DNA of 64,000 nucleotides from DAOMFB01 sp963721385 (GTDB lineage Bacteria > Acidobacteriota > Thermoanaerobaculia > UBA5066), in assembly GCA_963721385.1 (NCBI GenBank), contig CAVRJB010000019.1:930001-994000 (forward strand), read 5' to 3'. Below the pieces are notes generated by a model. It was not told the origin of the DNA, made no database searches, and saw only the letters and a program-made list of their open reading frames with translations. Position numbers and translations under genes: made by a program. Position 1 is the stretch's first letter. Each line of letters begins with the position of its first letter. Below, piece by piece: positions 43,453 through 51,538 of this stretch.

Positions 43453-44363
43453 AGATCTTCGTCGGCCAGCCGCTTCTCGAGCCGTCGACGTCGGAGCTCC
43501 TTGCCGGGCACGACGTCGTGATCGGGACGGGCGGCCTCCCGGAGGATGAGATCGCGGAGCATCTCGCCGTCGCGGACGCGTTCTTGCCGACGCCGTGCGA
43601 GCGGGTGACGCGCGAGGTCCTCTCACGCGCGCCGCAGCTCCGGATCGTCGCGAGCTGCTCGGTCGGAGCGGACCACATCGACCTCGCGGCCTGCCGCGAG
43701 CGGGGCATCTCCGTGACGAACACGCCCGGCGTCCTGACGGAGGCCACGGCGGACCTGGCCTTCGCCCTGATCCTCGCGGTCGCCCGCCGGATGCACGAGG
43801 GGGAGGCGCTCCTCCGGTCGGGGCGCTGGGACGGCTGGAAGCCCACCGAGCTCCTCGGAACGTCGCTCGACGGGAAGACGCTCGGCATCTTCGGCCTGGG
43901 GCGGATCGGGACGGCGGTCGCGAGGCGGGGCGAGGCGTTCGGGATGAGGACGCTCGGCGTCGCCGAAGGGGACCCTCCGGAGCGTTTCGAGGAGCTCCTC
44001 GCGCGGTCGGACGTCCTCTCGATCCACGCGCCGCTCACGCCCGCGACCCGCGGCCGGTTCTCGCGCCGGGAGCTGTCGGCGATGAAGAGGGGAGCCATTC
44101 TCATCAACACGGCTCGCGGGCCGCTGGTCGACGAGGCCGCTCTCGTCGAGGCGCTCGAGGCGGGGCACCTCCGCGGCGCGGGGCTCGACGTCTACGAGAA
44201 GGAGCCGGCCGTCCATCCCGGCCTCCTCGGGCGGGTCGACGTCGTCCTCCTCCCGCACCTCGGCTCGGCGACAGGGGAGACGCGCCTCGCGATGGCACGG
44301 CTCGCCTGCTCGGAGATCGCGAGGTTCTTTCGCGGCGAGCCGCTCCGCCACCCGGTCAGTTGA
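43449..44363 (+). CDS. D-2-hydroxyacid dehydrogenase family protein
   Basis: A 304-residue NAD(P)-dependent dehydrogenase. SCSVGADHIDLAACRERGIS and VTNTPGVLTEATADLAFALI form the substrate side. The Rossmann loop is TLGIFGLGRIGTAVARRGEA. Catalytic residues are the Arg in LINTARGPLVDEAALVEALE, the Glu in YEKEPAVHPGLL and the His in VVLLPHLGSATGETR. Substrate candidates include glyoxylate, hydroxypyruvate or another 2-ketoacid. It starts at GTG 43449 overlapping the preceding stop (GTGA), so it is translationally coupled to the cyclophilin gene, although no functional link is obvious. Confidence 0.9.
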   Translation: MKIFVGQPLLEPSTSELLAGHDVVIGTGGLPEDEIAEHLAVADAFLPTPCERVTREVLSRAPQLRIVASCSVGADHIDLAACRERGISVTNTPGVLTEATADLAFALILAVARRMHEGEALLRSGRWDGWKPTELLGTSLDGKTLGIFGLGRIGTAVARRGEAFGMRTLGVAEGDPPERFEELLARSDVLSIHAPLTPATRGRFSRRELSAMKRGAILINTARGPLVDEAALVEALEAGHLRGAGLDVYEKEPAVHPGLLGRVDVVLLPHLGSATGETRLAMARLACSEIARFFRGEPLRHPVS

Positions 44364-44400
44364 CCGATTTCGTGCGATTGGCGGAGCCTCCCGAAACGGG

Positions 44401-44406
44401 TATCGT
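44401..44406 (+). promoter_or_regulatory. TATCGT -10, leaderless-type promoter of the halogenase-like gene
   Basis: TATCGT with 7 bases to GTG 44414, immediately before ATG 44417. Confidence 0.4.
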
Positions 44407-44413
44407 TCGCGGC

Positions 44414-46042
44414 GTGATGGACGCGGATGGGACGGAGCCCCGGCGCTTCGACGTCGTCGTGGTCGGAGGCGCCATCGCGGGCGCGTCGACGGCGATCCTC
44501 CTTCGGCGCTGGCATCCGGAGCTCTCTGTGCTGGTCGTCGAGAAGGGGACCGCGTTCGACTGGAAGGTGGGCGAGTCGACGGTCGAGATCTCGTCCTACT
44601 TCCTCACCCGCGTCCTCAAGCTTTACGACTACCTCTCCCGGGAGCAGATTGCGAAGCAGGGTTTCCGGTACTGGTTCTGGAGCGGAAGCGTCACGTGCCT
44701 GCGCGAGGCGAGCGAGGTCGGCCCCACGCAGCTCGCCCGGACTCCGGGGTTCCAGCTCGACCGGTCGCGCCTCGACGAGCACGTCCTCGGCGTCGCGCGC
44801 GCCGAGGGGGCGAAAGTGTGGCGGCCGGCGAAGGTGGCCGAGATCCGCCTCAAGGAAGACACCGGCGCTGCGGAGAACGTCGTCGTGGTCGAGAAGGACG
44901 GCCAGCGGATCGAGATCGCGGCCGGGTGGGTCGTGGACGCGAGCGGGCGGGCCGCCATGATCGCGCGGAAGAAGGGGCTCCTGAAGCCGCTCGAAGCGCA
45001 TCCGACCGCTTCGATCTGGGCTCGCTTCCGAAACGTCAAGGACCTCGACGGCAAGGAGGTCGCCGGCGTCGACCCGGCCGACCCGTTCGTCCGTCCGGTG
45101 ATCGCGGCTCGCCGCCTTTCGACGAACCACTTCGTCGGTCTCGGCTACTGGATCTGGTTCATCCCGCTCAAGGGGGGCGAGACGAGCGTCGGCCTCGTCT
45201 GGGACAAACGCCTGATCGATCCGCAGGGGGCGAACCCGGGAGAGAAGCTGATGAGGTTCCTGGACGGGAATCCGCTCACGAAGGAAATGCTCGAGAAGGC
45301 GGAGATCGCGCCGGGCGACACGCGGTTCTACGGGCACCTCCCGTACTTGAACGATCGGGTCGTGGGGGAAGGCTGGTCGCTCGTCGGCGATGCCGCGGGC
45401 TTCCTCGACCCGTTCTACAGCCCCGGACTCGACCAGATGGCGTACTCGGTGTCGTGGACGCTCGAGCTGATCAAGCGCCGTCGGATGCTGGCGCCGGAGG
45501 CCTTCGCGAAGGAGCTCGAGATCCACAACCGGCGCTTTGCCCGTTACCTGAACTTCTTCTTCGGCTCGATCTACCAGAACAAGTACTGGCTGATGGGGGA
45601 CTACGACACGATGACGTCGTCGTTCCTGATCGACACGGCGCTCTACTACCTCGCGGCCGTCATTCCCGTCTACCGCTGGTCGGCCGACCGCGTGCTGGTG
45701 CCGCCGTTCTACCAGGACTTTTCGGAGGTGGCCTTCTACCCGATGCGGTTCTACCAGCGCCGCCTGATCTCCATCGCGAAGCGGAAGCTCGCGCTCGGCA
45801 TCTACGGGAACCACAACGCGGGTCGGCGCCCGGGCCTCGTCGGCTTCTCGCTCCGGTCAAGCGCCTGGGTCATGCTGGGGCATGGTCTCGTTCGCTGGCT
45901 GAAGGCCGAGCTCGCGAACGCCCTGACCTATGTCGTCCGTCCGCGGCCGATGACGGCGCGGATGCCGATTCAGGACCGAGTCGGCGACGTCGCGGGAGCG
46001 CTCGATGGGCGCGATCCCGGGGTCCCCGTCCGGGCGGCCTGA
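44414..46042 (+). CDS. flavin-dependent halogenase-like FAD oxidoreductase
   Basis: A 542-residue flavoprotein. The FAD Rossmann motif is FDVVVVGGAIAGASTAILLR with VLVVEKGTAFDWKVGES. The flavin-halogenase signature WxWxIP is present as GYWIWFIPLKGG (about 245-252). GEGWSLVGDAAGFLDPFYSP is the second conserved FAD segment, close to that of tryptophan-halogenase relatives. A C-terminal helical extension (YLNFFFGSIYQNKYWLMGDY onward) is large. No other secondary-metabolite genes are near. It could halogenate an aromatic substrate, or be a geranylgeranyl-reductase-like oxidoreductase that kept the motif. GTG 44414 fits the promoter; ATG 44417 is the next codon. Confidence 0.75.
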   Translation: MMDADGTEPRRFDVVVVGGAIAGASTAILLRRWHPELSVLVVEKGTAFDWKVGESTVEISSYFLTRVLKLYDYLSREQIAKQGFRYWFWSGSVTCLREASEVGPTQLARTPGFQLDRSRLDEHVLGVARAEGAKVWRPAKVAEIRLKEDTGAAENVVVVEKDGQRIEIAAGWVVDASGRAAMIARKKGLLKPLEAHPTASIWARFRNVKDLDGKEVAGVDPADPFVRPVIAARRLSTNHFVGLGYWIWFIPLKGGETSVGLVWDKRLIDPQGANPGEKLMRFLDGNPLTKEMLEKAEIAPGDTRFYGHLPYLNDRVVGEGWSLVGDAAGFLDPFYSPGLDQMAYSVSWTLELIKRRRMLAPEAFAKELEIHNRRFARYLNFFFGSIYQNKYWLMGDYDTMTSSFLIDTALYYLAAVIPVYRWSADRVLVPPFYQDFSEVAFYPMRFYQRRLISIAKRKLALGIYGNHNAGRRPGLVGFSLRSSAWVMLGHGLVRWLKAELANALTYVVRPRPMTARMPIQDRVGDVAGALDGRDPGVPVRAA

Positions 46043-46078
46043 CCGCCCTCCCGGTCCCGACTGTTCCACGAAGACGCC

Positions 46079-47750
46079 TCAGGATCCTGAAAGATCCCGT
46101 CGGGCGAGCGCGCGGCTCCCGAGGACGAGCGGAAGGACCGCCGCAAGAGCGCAGGCGCCGAGGAAGAGCGCTGTCAGCTCCACGCGGCCGAGCGGCACGT
46201 GGAGGAGCGCGGCCCCGAGCGCCCGCAGCTCACCGGAGACGACGAGCGCGGAAAAGAGGGCGAGCGCGGTCGAAAGGACGAGCGCGAAGAGCCCGGCCGG
46301 ACCGACCGCGACCGCGACCGCGCTCGACGCGTCGTATCGGGGGGAGAGCGCCCCGAGCCCGACGTGGAGCGCGGGAATCGCGAGGGCCCCGGCGAGCCCG
46401 GCCGCGAGCGAGGCGGCGACGGCTGCGGGGGACGGCTTCAGGACGGCGCTGCTCGCGCCGACGAGGACGAGCACGGCGAGAGCCGCCGGAACGACGCGGA
46501 CGGCCGTCCGGACGAGGAGATGCCGGCGGGGCGAGAGGGGAAGCGTCCGGAGGACGAGCGCGGCGCGTCCGTCCGAGGAGACGGCGGGCGTCCCGAAGCG
46601 GAGCGAGAGCGCCGCGACGAGGAAGAGCGCGAGCGCGGTTTCCAGCCCCGCAAGGACGTCGCGCGACGAGGAGTCGCCTTCCGGCAGGAGCAGGAGATTG
46701 AGAATCTGAAGGAGGAAGACCGCCGCGAGCGAGCCGATCTGGGCGGGGGTCGAGGCGTCGCGGAGGAGGCTCGCCGTCTCGGCGCGGAGGAGAGCCGTCC
46801 CGAGAGACCGGACGGGGCGGCCGGAATCTCTTGCGAGGCTTTCGCGGCATGACGCCTCGCGCGACTCCTGCCAGAGCCGGAGGTGAAGGGGCGCAAGGGC
46901 CGTGGCGACGATGGCCGCAATCGCCGCCGATGTCGCGAGAAGAAGAACAGCGGTTCGGAGGCCGAGGGCGTCTCCGAAGAGGGCCTGCGTCACGGCGTGG
47001 GCGCCCGCGGCGAACGGGTCGAACGGGGACCGGGACGGGGCAATCGTGCCGAATCGCTCGAGGAGGGCGAGGGCCACGACAGGGTCGAAGAGGCGCTCGG
47101 GGCGTGTCCCGCGGACCCCGAAGAGTGCCGCCGAAAGGCCGAGGGCCGAAACCGCGGCCGCGAACAGACGGGCGCGTCTCGGAGGGACGAGGCGGACGAG
47201 CAGGAGTGCAAGGGCGCAGCCGACGAGACCGGCTCCGAGGAGGAAGGCCGCGAGGACGGAAAGGCCCGCGGTCCCGGCGAGGAGCGGGCGCGGCGAGGAC
47301 GCCGCGGCGACGGCCAGGACCGGCAGGACGAGGAGCAGCATCGGCGCCGACGCGGAGAGAACCGTCCGAGAGAGCTGGCGCCCGAAGAGACGTGTGTGGG
47401 GGATGGGGAGCGGGACGAGGGTCTCCGTGTCCGACGAGAGGAAGAGCATCGAGACGGCGGTCGTCAAGGCGCCGAGGACGAGGAGAAAGGACGCCGAGAC
47501 GAGGCCGGCAGCGAGGAGCCGTTCGACGAGGACTTCGGGGACGAGGGCGGGAAGTTGCGGGAGAGCAGCGCGCGCCGCCCGTATCCCCGACCGGGTGGCC
47601 CAGCCCGCTCCGGCCACGAACGCGAGGGCCGAGACGAGCGCCGCGGCGCCGCCGGCGGCCGCGCCGGCGCCACCCGAAACCAGGGTCCGCGCGGCTGCCG
47701 CGAAGCGAGCTCGCCGCGGCGATCCGGAACGGGCGCGCGCGAGGCGTCAT
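46079..47750 (-). CDS. ABC-2 type exporter permease with N-terminal frame break
   Basis: A large hydrophobic protein of about 550 residues with a dozen or so membrane helices (LLAAGLVSASFLLVLGALTT, APMLLLVLPVLAVAAASS, ALFLGACALAAVLPLVLGSR). SSDTETLVPLPIPHTRLFGR is typical of exporter permeases that pair with the adjacent ATPase. The clean reading frame lacks a good start. ATG 47748-47750, overlapping the ATPase stop as ATGA, is one frame off, and the in-frame sequence upstream of 47617 still encodes a first membrane helix (ALVSALAFVAGAGWATRSG). One extra base near 47725-47740, in a GCGCGC run, would reconcile the two. Substrate unknown. Confidence 0.78.
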
Positions 47751-48490
47751 CCGGCGGCGCCGTCCACGTGCTCGAAGAAGACCGCCGAGAGCCCCGTCGA
47801 GCCCCTCGAGCTCCGCATGGCGCGTGGCGAGCCGCGGGCGACGAGCCGGCCGCCGACGAGAAGGCCGGCGTCGGACGCCAGCTCCTCGGCGACCTGGAGC
47901 TGGTGCGTCGTGAAGAGGACCGTGGCTCCGGCGGCCGCTTTCTCCCGCAGCCTCTCTCCGAGGGTGCGCTGCGCCACCGGGTCGAGCCCCGCCATCGGCT
48001 CGTCCAGGACGTAGAGCGGCGGATCGTGAAGAAACGCCTGCGCCAGCGCCACCCGCTGTCGCGTGCCGTGTGAGAGGGAGTCGTTCCTCGCGTCGGCCAC
48101 GTCCTGGAGGGCCTGCGCCGCGAGTTCGCCGTCGATTTTCGCCTCGAGCTCCGCGCCGGTGAGCGCGAAGACGGCCCCGACGAAACGGAGCGTCTCCCGC
48201 GGCGTCCAGCGCGGCCAGAGGAGCGGCCGGTCGGGAACGAAGCCGAGCCGCTTCTTCGCTTCCAGCGGCTCCGCCGCGACGTCGAATCCCGAGACGAAGG
48301 CCCGTCCCGAGGTCGGTGCGAGGAGGCCCGTCAGGAGACCGAGGGCCGTCGTCTTCCCGGCCCCGTTGGGCCCGACGAGGGCGAAGAGGACGCCGGGGCC
48401 GATCGAGAGATCGAGCGCGTCGAGGGCGAGGAGGGTGCCGTAGCGTTTCGCGGCCTTCTCGAACCGGGCGGCGGGAGCGGAGGCGGCCAC
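47747..48490 (-). CDS. ABC transporter ATP-binding protein
   Basis: A 247-residue ATPase. Walker A is ALVGPNGAGKTTALGLLTGL and the Q-loop lies in KKRLGFVPDRPLLWPRWTPR. The signature is SLSHGTRQRVALAQAFLHDP, with His-Gly-Thr in place of the usual SGGQ. Walker B is LYVLDEPMAGLDPVAQRTLG and the switch His is in LFTTHQLQVAEELA. The C-terminal helix ends FEHVDGAAG. It starts at GTG 48488-48490 with TAGAAT eight bases upstream. With the permease it forms a two-gene exporter. Confidence 0.93.
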   Translation of the reverse strand: MAASAPAARFEKAAKRYGTLLALDALDLSIGPGVLFALVGPNGAGKTTALGLLTGLLAPTSGRAFVSGFDVAAEPLEAKKRLGFVPDRPLLWPRWTPRETLRFVGAVFALTGAELEAKIDGELAAQALQDVADARNDSLSHGTRQRVALAQAFLHDPPLYVLDEPMAGLDPVAQRTLGERLREKAAAGATVLFTTHQLQVAEELASDAGLLVGGRLVARGSPRAMRSSRGSTGLSAVFFEHVDGAAG

Positions 48491-48498
48491 GTGGATCG

Positions 48499-48504
48499 AT
48501 TCTA
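48499..48504 (-). promoter_or_regulatory. TAGAAT -10 of the ABC exporter operon
   Basis: TAGAAT on the minus strand with 8 bases to the GTG start and no Shine-Dalgarno sequence between them. Confidence 0.45.
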
Positions 48505-48543
48505 GCGGCGAGGGACCCGCGTGGGCTGTGGCACGATGGTTTG

Positions 48544-49125
48544 GTGCTCCCGAACGCCGACCTCGACGACGCGGCGCTGATCCGCAGGATCCTGGCCGGC
48601 GACGTCGGGTCTTTCGAGACGCTCGTCGGCCGATACCAGACGCGCCTATTCCGTTTCATCTGCCGCTACACGCGGGACGCGGAAGACGCCCGCGACCTGA
48701 CGCAGGACGTCTTCGTGAAGGTGTACGGTGCCCTCGACTCCTACGACCCGCGGTACCGCTTTTCCACCTGGCTCTTCCGGATCGCCGGCAACGCGGCCAT
48801 CGATCATCTCCGGCGGCGAAAGACGCGGGCGCTGCCTCTCGAGCTGCCGGTCGACGAGGAAGGGGAAGCCCGGAGCGTCGAGCCGCGCGAGGAGCGTCCG
48901 GACCCGTTCGAGGAGCTGACGCGGCAGCGGCTCCGAAGCGCCATCGACCAGGCGATCGAAAAGCTCCCGGACGACTACCGCGAGCTGATCAGCCTCCGGC
49001 ACTATGGCGAGCTCCCGTACGAGGAGATCGCCGAACTGAAGGGAATGCCCCTCGGCACGGTCAAGAACAAGCTCTTCCGCGCGCGGCAGGCTCTTCGAGA
49101 TCTTTTGCCGCCCGGAATCGTATAG
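48544..49125 (+). CDS. ECF-type RNA polymerase sigma factor (RpoE-like)
   Basis: A 193-residue sigma-70 family protein. Region 2: GDVGSFETLVGRYQTRLFRF, RDAEDARDLTQDVFVKVYGA, FSTWLFRIAGNAAIDHLRRR. An acidic linker follows, then region 4: LPDDYRELISLRHYGELPYE with EEIAELKGMPLGTVKNKLFR. This is a canonical ECF sigma factor. GTG 48544 (or TTG 48541) is the start; CACGAT six bases before the GTG is a weak -10. The next gene encodes a small membrane protein in the position of an anti-sigma factor. Confidence 0.93.
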   Translation: MLPNADLDDAALIRRILAGDVGSFETLVGRYQTRLFRFICRYTRDAEDARDLTQDVFVKVYGALDSYDPRYRFSTWLFRIAGNAAIDHLRRRKTRALPLELPVDEEGEARSVEPREERPDPFEELTRQRLRSAIDQAIEKLPDDYRELISLRHYGELPYEEIAELKGMPLGTVKNKLFRARQALRDLLPPGIV

Positions 49126-49133
49126 AGGTGACG

Positions 49134-49625
49134 ATGATGGTGAACGAGTTCGGCCTCCCGACGGAAGACCGGCCCGATCCCGCCGAACTGGTGCGCGATC
49201 GGAAGCTGGAAACCCTTCTGGATGAAATGGTTAGCTCGTCACCGTCCCTGCCGCATGGATTCGCTGCGAGGGTCGTCTTGGACCGACCGTTCGCTCCGTG
49301 GGAGGTCCGCCGGGCGTCGTCGTGGAAGGCGCCGGCCGCCGTCCTCGCCGGCCTTTTCATGTCGAGCGCCGCGATCTTCCTCGCCCCGCTCGGGGATCTC
49401 GGCCCCGCGGCCGCCCTCGCCGTCTGGGGAAGCGTCGTGACGGCAGCGTTCGCCCATCCCGTGGGCGCGATCCTCTCCGCCGGGCCGGCTCTCGCGTCGG
49501 CGGTCGAGGCCGTCCGTCAGGATGTCTCGCCGGCGAGCGCCCTGGCCCTGGGAGGCGCGGCCGCAGTCGTCGCCGTCCTGACCGCCGCCGTCCTCCTCCG
49601 CCGCCCGGCGCGCGCCGCGCGCTGA
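49134..49625 (+). CDS. small membrane protein, putative anti-sigma factor
   Basis: A 163-residue protein. The N-terminal 65 residues are soluble (DRKLETLLDEMVSSSPSLPH, GFAARVVLDRPFAPWEV), followed by three hydrophobic helices (APAAVLAGLFMSSAAIFLA, AVWGSVVTAAFAHPVGAI, ALGGAAAVVAVLTAAVLL). There is no HxxxCxxC zinc motif. Its place directly after an ECF sigma gene, with only 8 bases between, is the basis for the anti-sigma proposal. AGAGGTGACG precedes the ATG; GTG 49128 and ATG 49137 are alternatives. Confidence 0.6.
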   Translation: MMVNEFGLPTEDRPDPAELVRDRKLETLLDEMVSSSPSLPHGFAARVVLDRPFAPWEVRRASSWKAPAAVLAGLFMSSAAIFLAPLGDLGPAAALAVWGSVVTAAFAHPVGAILSAGPALASAVEAVRQDVSPASALALGGAAAVVAVLTAAVLLRRPARAAR

Positions 49626-49630
49626 ACGGA

Positions 49631-50575
49631 ATGCGACCTCGCGTCCGTCCGGACGTCGCGCGGCTCGGCCGCCTGGCGTTGCTCACGCTGCTCGCGGCGG
49701 GGCCGGTTTCGGCCGACACGTTGCGCGTGGGCCGCGGCACGAGCCGGCCCGGCGACGTCGTCGCCCTGGGCCGGGAGGTCGTCGTGGAGGGAGAGGTGGC
49801 CGGCTCGGTCGTGGCGACGGGAGCGCCCGCGACCGTCTCCGGGAATGTCGCGGGGCACGTCGTCGTTCTCGGTGCCGGCGCGACCATCCGGGGCGCGGCC
49901 CGGATCGACGGCGATCTGCTCGTCCTTGGCGGCACCGTCTCGTTCGAGGACGGCGCCTCGGCGGAACGCTCCGTCGGCGGCCGCGTCCGGTCGGTCGAGG
50001 CGCTGGAGGCGGCGTTCCTGACGGAGCTCAGGACCTCACCCGTCCGGAACGCGGCGCTCTCACCGCTCCTCGTCTCGTTCCGCCTGCTTCTCGTCGCTGC
50101 CTGGCTCGTCATCGGGCTCGTCCTCCTCCGCCTCTTCCCGCGGCGGCTGCTCGCCGGGGCCGGGCGCGTCCCGGGTCACGCGGTTCTTCTCGGCGCGGTG
50201 GGGGCATCCGCCGTGCTGACAGCCCTTCTCCTCTCGGCCGGTCTCCTCCTCGTCCTGCCGGCCGCGGCCGGCCTCGCGGCCACCGTGGTTCTTGCCGGGG
50301 CGCTTTTCCTTCTCAAGGCGTGGGGCCTCGCCGCAGTTTTCGTGGCCGTCGGCACCCGCCTTCTCCGGCGCTCCTCGCGGGGTGAACTGCTGTTCGGCGC
50401 CCCCGCGGCGCTGGCGGCGGGACTCCTCGCGCTCGGCCTGCCGTCTCTCCTCCCCCTCGTCGGACCCGTGGTCTGGGGCGTCGCGTCCCTGGTCGGCATC
50501 GGCCTCTCGCTTCGGGCGCTGGCCGGCCGCGAGCGCGAGGCGCTCGTCGGGCCGGTCTGGCCCGCTGCGGCGTGA
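49631..50575 (+). CDS. membrane protein with N-terminal bactofilin-like domain
   Basis: A 314-residue protein. It has a signal sequence (LGRLALLTLLAAGPVSA). A short right-handed beta-helix-like domain (about 35-115) follows: VVALGREVVVEGEVAGSVVA, GAPATVSGNVAGHVVVLGAG, ATIRGAARIDGDLLVLGGTV. This is the repeating polymer-forming/bactofilin pattern. The C-terminal half is four or more membrane helices. The architecture resembles envelope proteins with an external beta-helix and a membrane anchor. It follows the putative anti-sigma gene by five bases, so it probably belongs to the same regulon. Function unknown. Confidence 0.7.
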   Translation: MRPRVRPDVARLGRLALLTLLAAGPVSADTLRVGRGTSRPGDVVALGREVVVEGEVAGSVVATGAPATVSGNVAGHVVVLGAGATIRGAARIDGDLLVLGGTVSFEDGASAERSVGGRVRSVEALEAAFLTELRTSPVRNAALSPLLVSFRLLLVAAWLVIGLVLLRLFPRRLLAGAGRVPGHAVLLGAVGASAVLTALLLSAGLLLVLPAAAGLAATVVLAGALFLLKAWGLAAVFVAVGTRLLRRSSRGELLFGAPAALAAGLLALGLPSLLPLVGPVVWGVASLVGIGLSLRALAGREREALVGPVWPAAA

Positions 50576-50662
50576 TCCTCGTTCCAGCACCGGGGCCCGG
50601 ACGCTGATAGATTCGGGCGCCGGCGGCGCTGAGCACCCGCCGGACGGGAGTCGGCAGGAAAA

Positions 50663-51538
50663 ATGAGCCTCGAAAAGATCGGTGTGATCGGCGCGGGCCA
50701 GATGGGCAACGGGATCGCGCATGTCGCCGCGCTCGCCGGGAAAGCGGTCGTCCTCGTGGACGTGTCGGCGGACCTCGTGCGGCGCGGGCGCTCCGCCCTC
50801 GAGAAGAACCTCGGGCGGCAGGTCGAGAAGGGGAAGGTGACGGCGGAGGCGCGGGACGCTGCGCTCGCGCGCGTGTCGACCTCGATCGATCTGGCACCGC
50901 TCGCCGACGCGGACCTCGTCGTCGAGGCCGTGGTCGAGGACGAAGACGTCAAGAAGGAGCTCTTCGGCCGGCTCGACCGCCTCGCGAAGACGGACGCGCT
51001 GCTCGCCACGAATACGTCCTCGATCTCGGTGACGCGCCTCGCGGCCGCGACGTCGCGGCCGGAGAAGTTCATCGGGATGCACTTCATGAATCCCGTCCCG
51101 GTGATGGCGCTCGTCGAGGTGATCCGCGGCCTCGCGACGTCGGACGAGACGGCCGCCGCGGTCGCAGCGCTCGCGAAGGAGATGGGGAAGACGCCGGTCG
51201 AGTGCCGGGACTTCCCGGGATTCGTCTCCAACCGGGTCCTGATGCCGATGCTCAACGAGGCGGTCTTCGCGGTCCACGAGGGGGTCGCGACGCCCGAGGC
51301 GGTCGACACGATCATGAAGCTCGGGATGAACCACCCGATGGGGCCGTTGACGCTGGCCGACTTCATCGGCCTCGATACGTGCCTCTCCATCCTTCGCGTT
51401 CTCCACGACGGGCTCGGCGACGACAAGTACCGTCCCTGCCCGCTTCTCGTGCAGATGGTCGACGCGGGCTGGGTCGGTCGGAAGGCCGGCCGCGGTTTCT
51501 ATCGCTACGCGGGGCCGGGAGGCGAGAAGCTCTCTTGA
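50663..51538 (+). CDS. hbd: 3-hydroxybutyryl-CoA dehydrogenase
   Basis: A 291-residue NAD-dependent 3-hydroxyacyl-CoA dehydrogenase. The Rossmann motif is KIGVIGAGQMGNGIAHVAAL. ADLVVEAVVEDEDVKKELFG, LATNTSSISVTRLAA and FIGMHFMNPVPVMALVEVIR (with the catalytic His) follow. The C-terminal dimer domain has GFVSNRVLMPMLNEAVFAVH and LGMNHPMGPLTLADFIGLDT. It works in butyrate/PHB or beta-oxidation-type metabolism; partner genes are not adjacent. TAGATT (50608-50613) is a possible promoter about 50 bases upstream, and GGCAGGAAAA precedes the ATG. The stop overlaps the TTG start of the TPR gene. Confidence 0.94.
   Translation: MSLEKIGVIGAGQMGNGIAHVAALAGKAVVLVDVSADLVRRGRSALEKNLGRQVEKGKVTAEARDAALARVSTSIDLAPLADADLVVEAVVEDEDVKKELFGRLDRLAKTDALLATNTSSISVTRLAAATSRPEKFIGMHFMNPVPVMALVEVIRGLATSDETAAAVAALAKEMGKTPVECRDFPGFVSNRVLMPMLNEAVFAVHEGVATPEAVDTIMKLGMNHPMGPLTLADFIGLDTCLSILRVLHDGLGDDKYRPCPLLVQMVDAGWVGRKAGRGFYRYAGPGGEKLS

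Noticed and set aside
43595..44416. Upstream extension of the halogenase-like frame through the hydroxyacid dehydrogenase gene
   Set aside because: It is an Arg/Gly-rich shadow frame of the dehydrogenase; the FAD motif starts right after GTG 44414.
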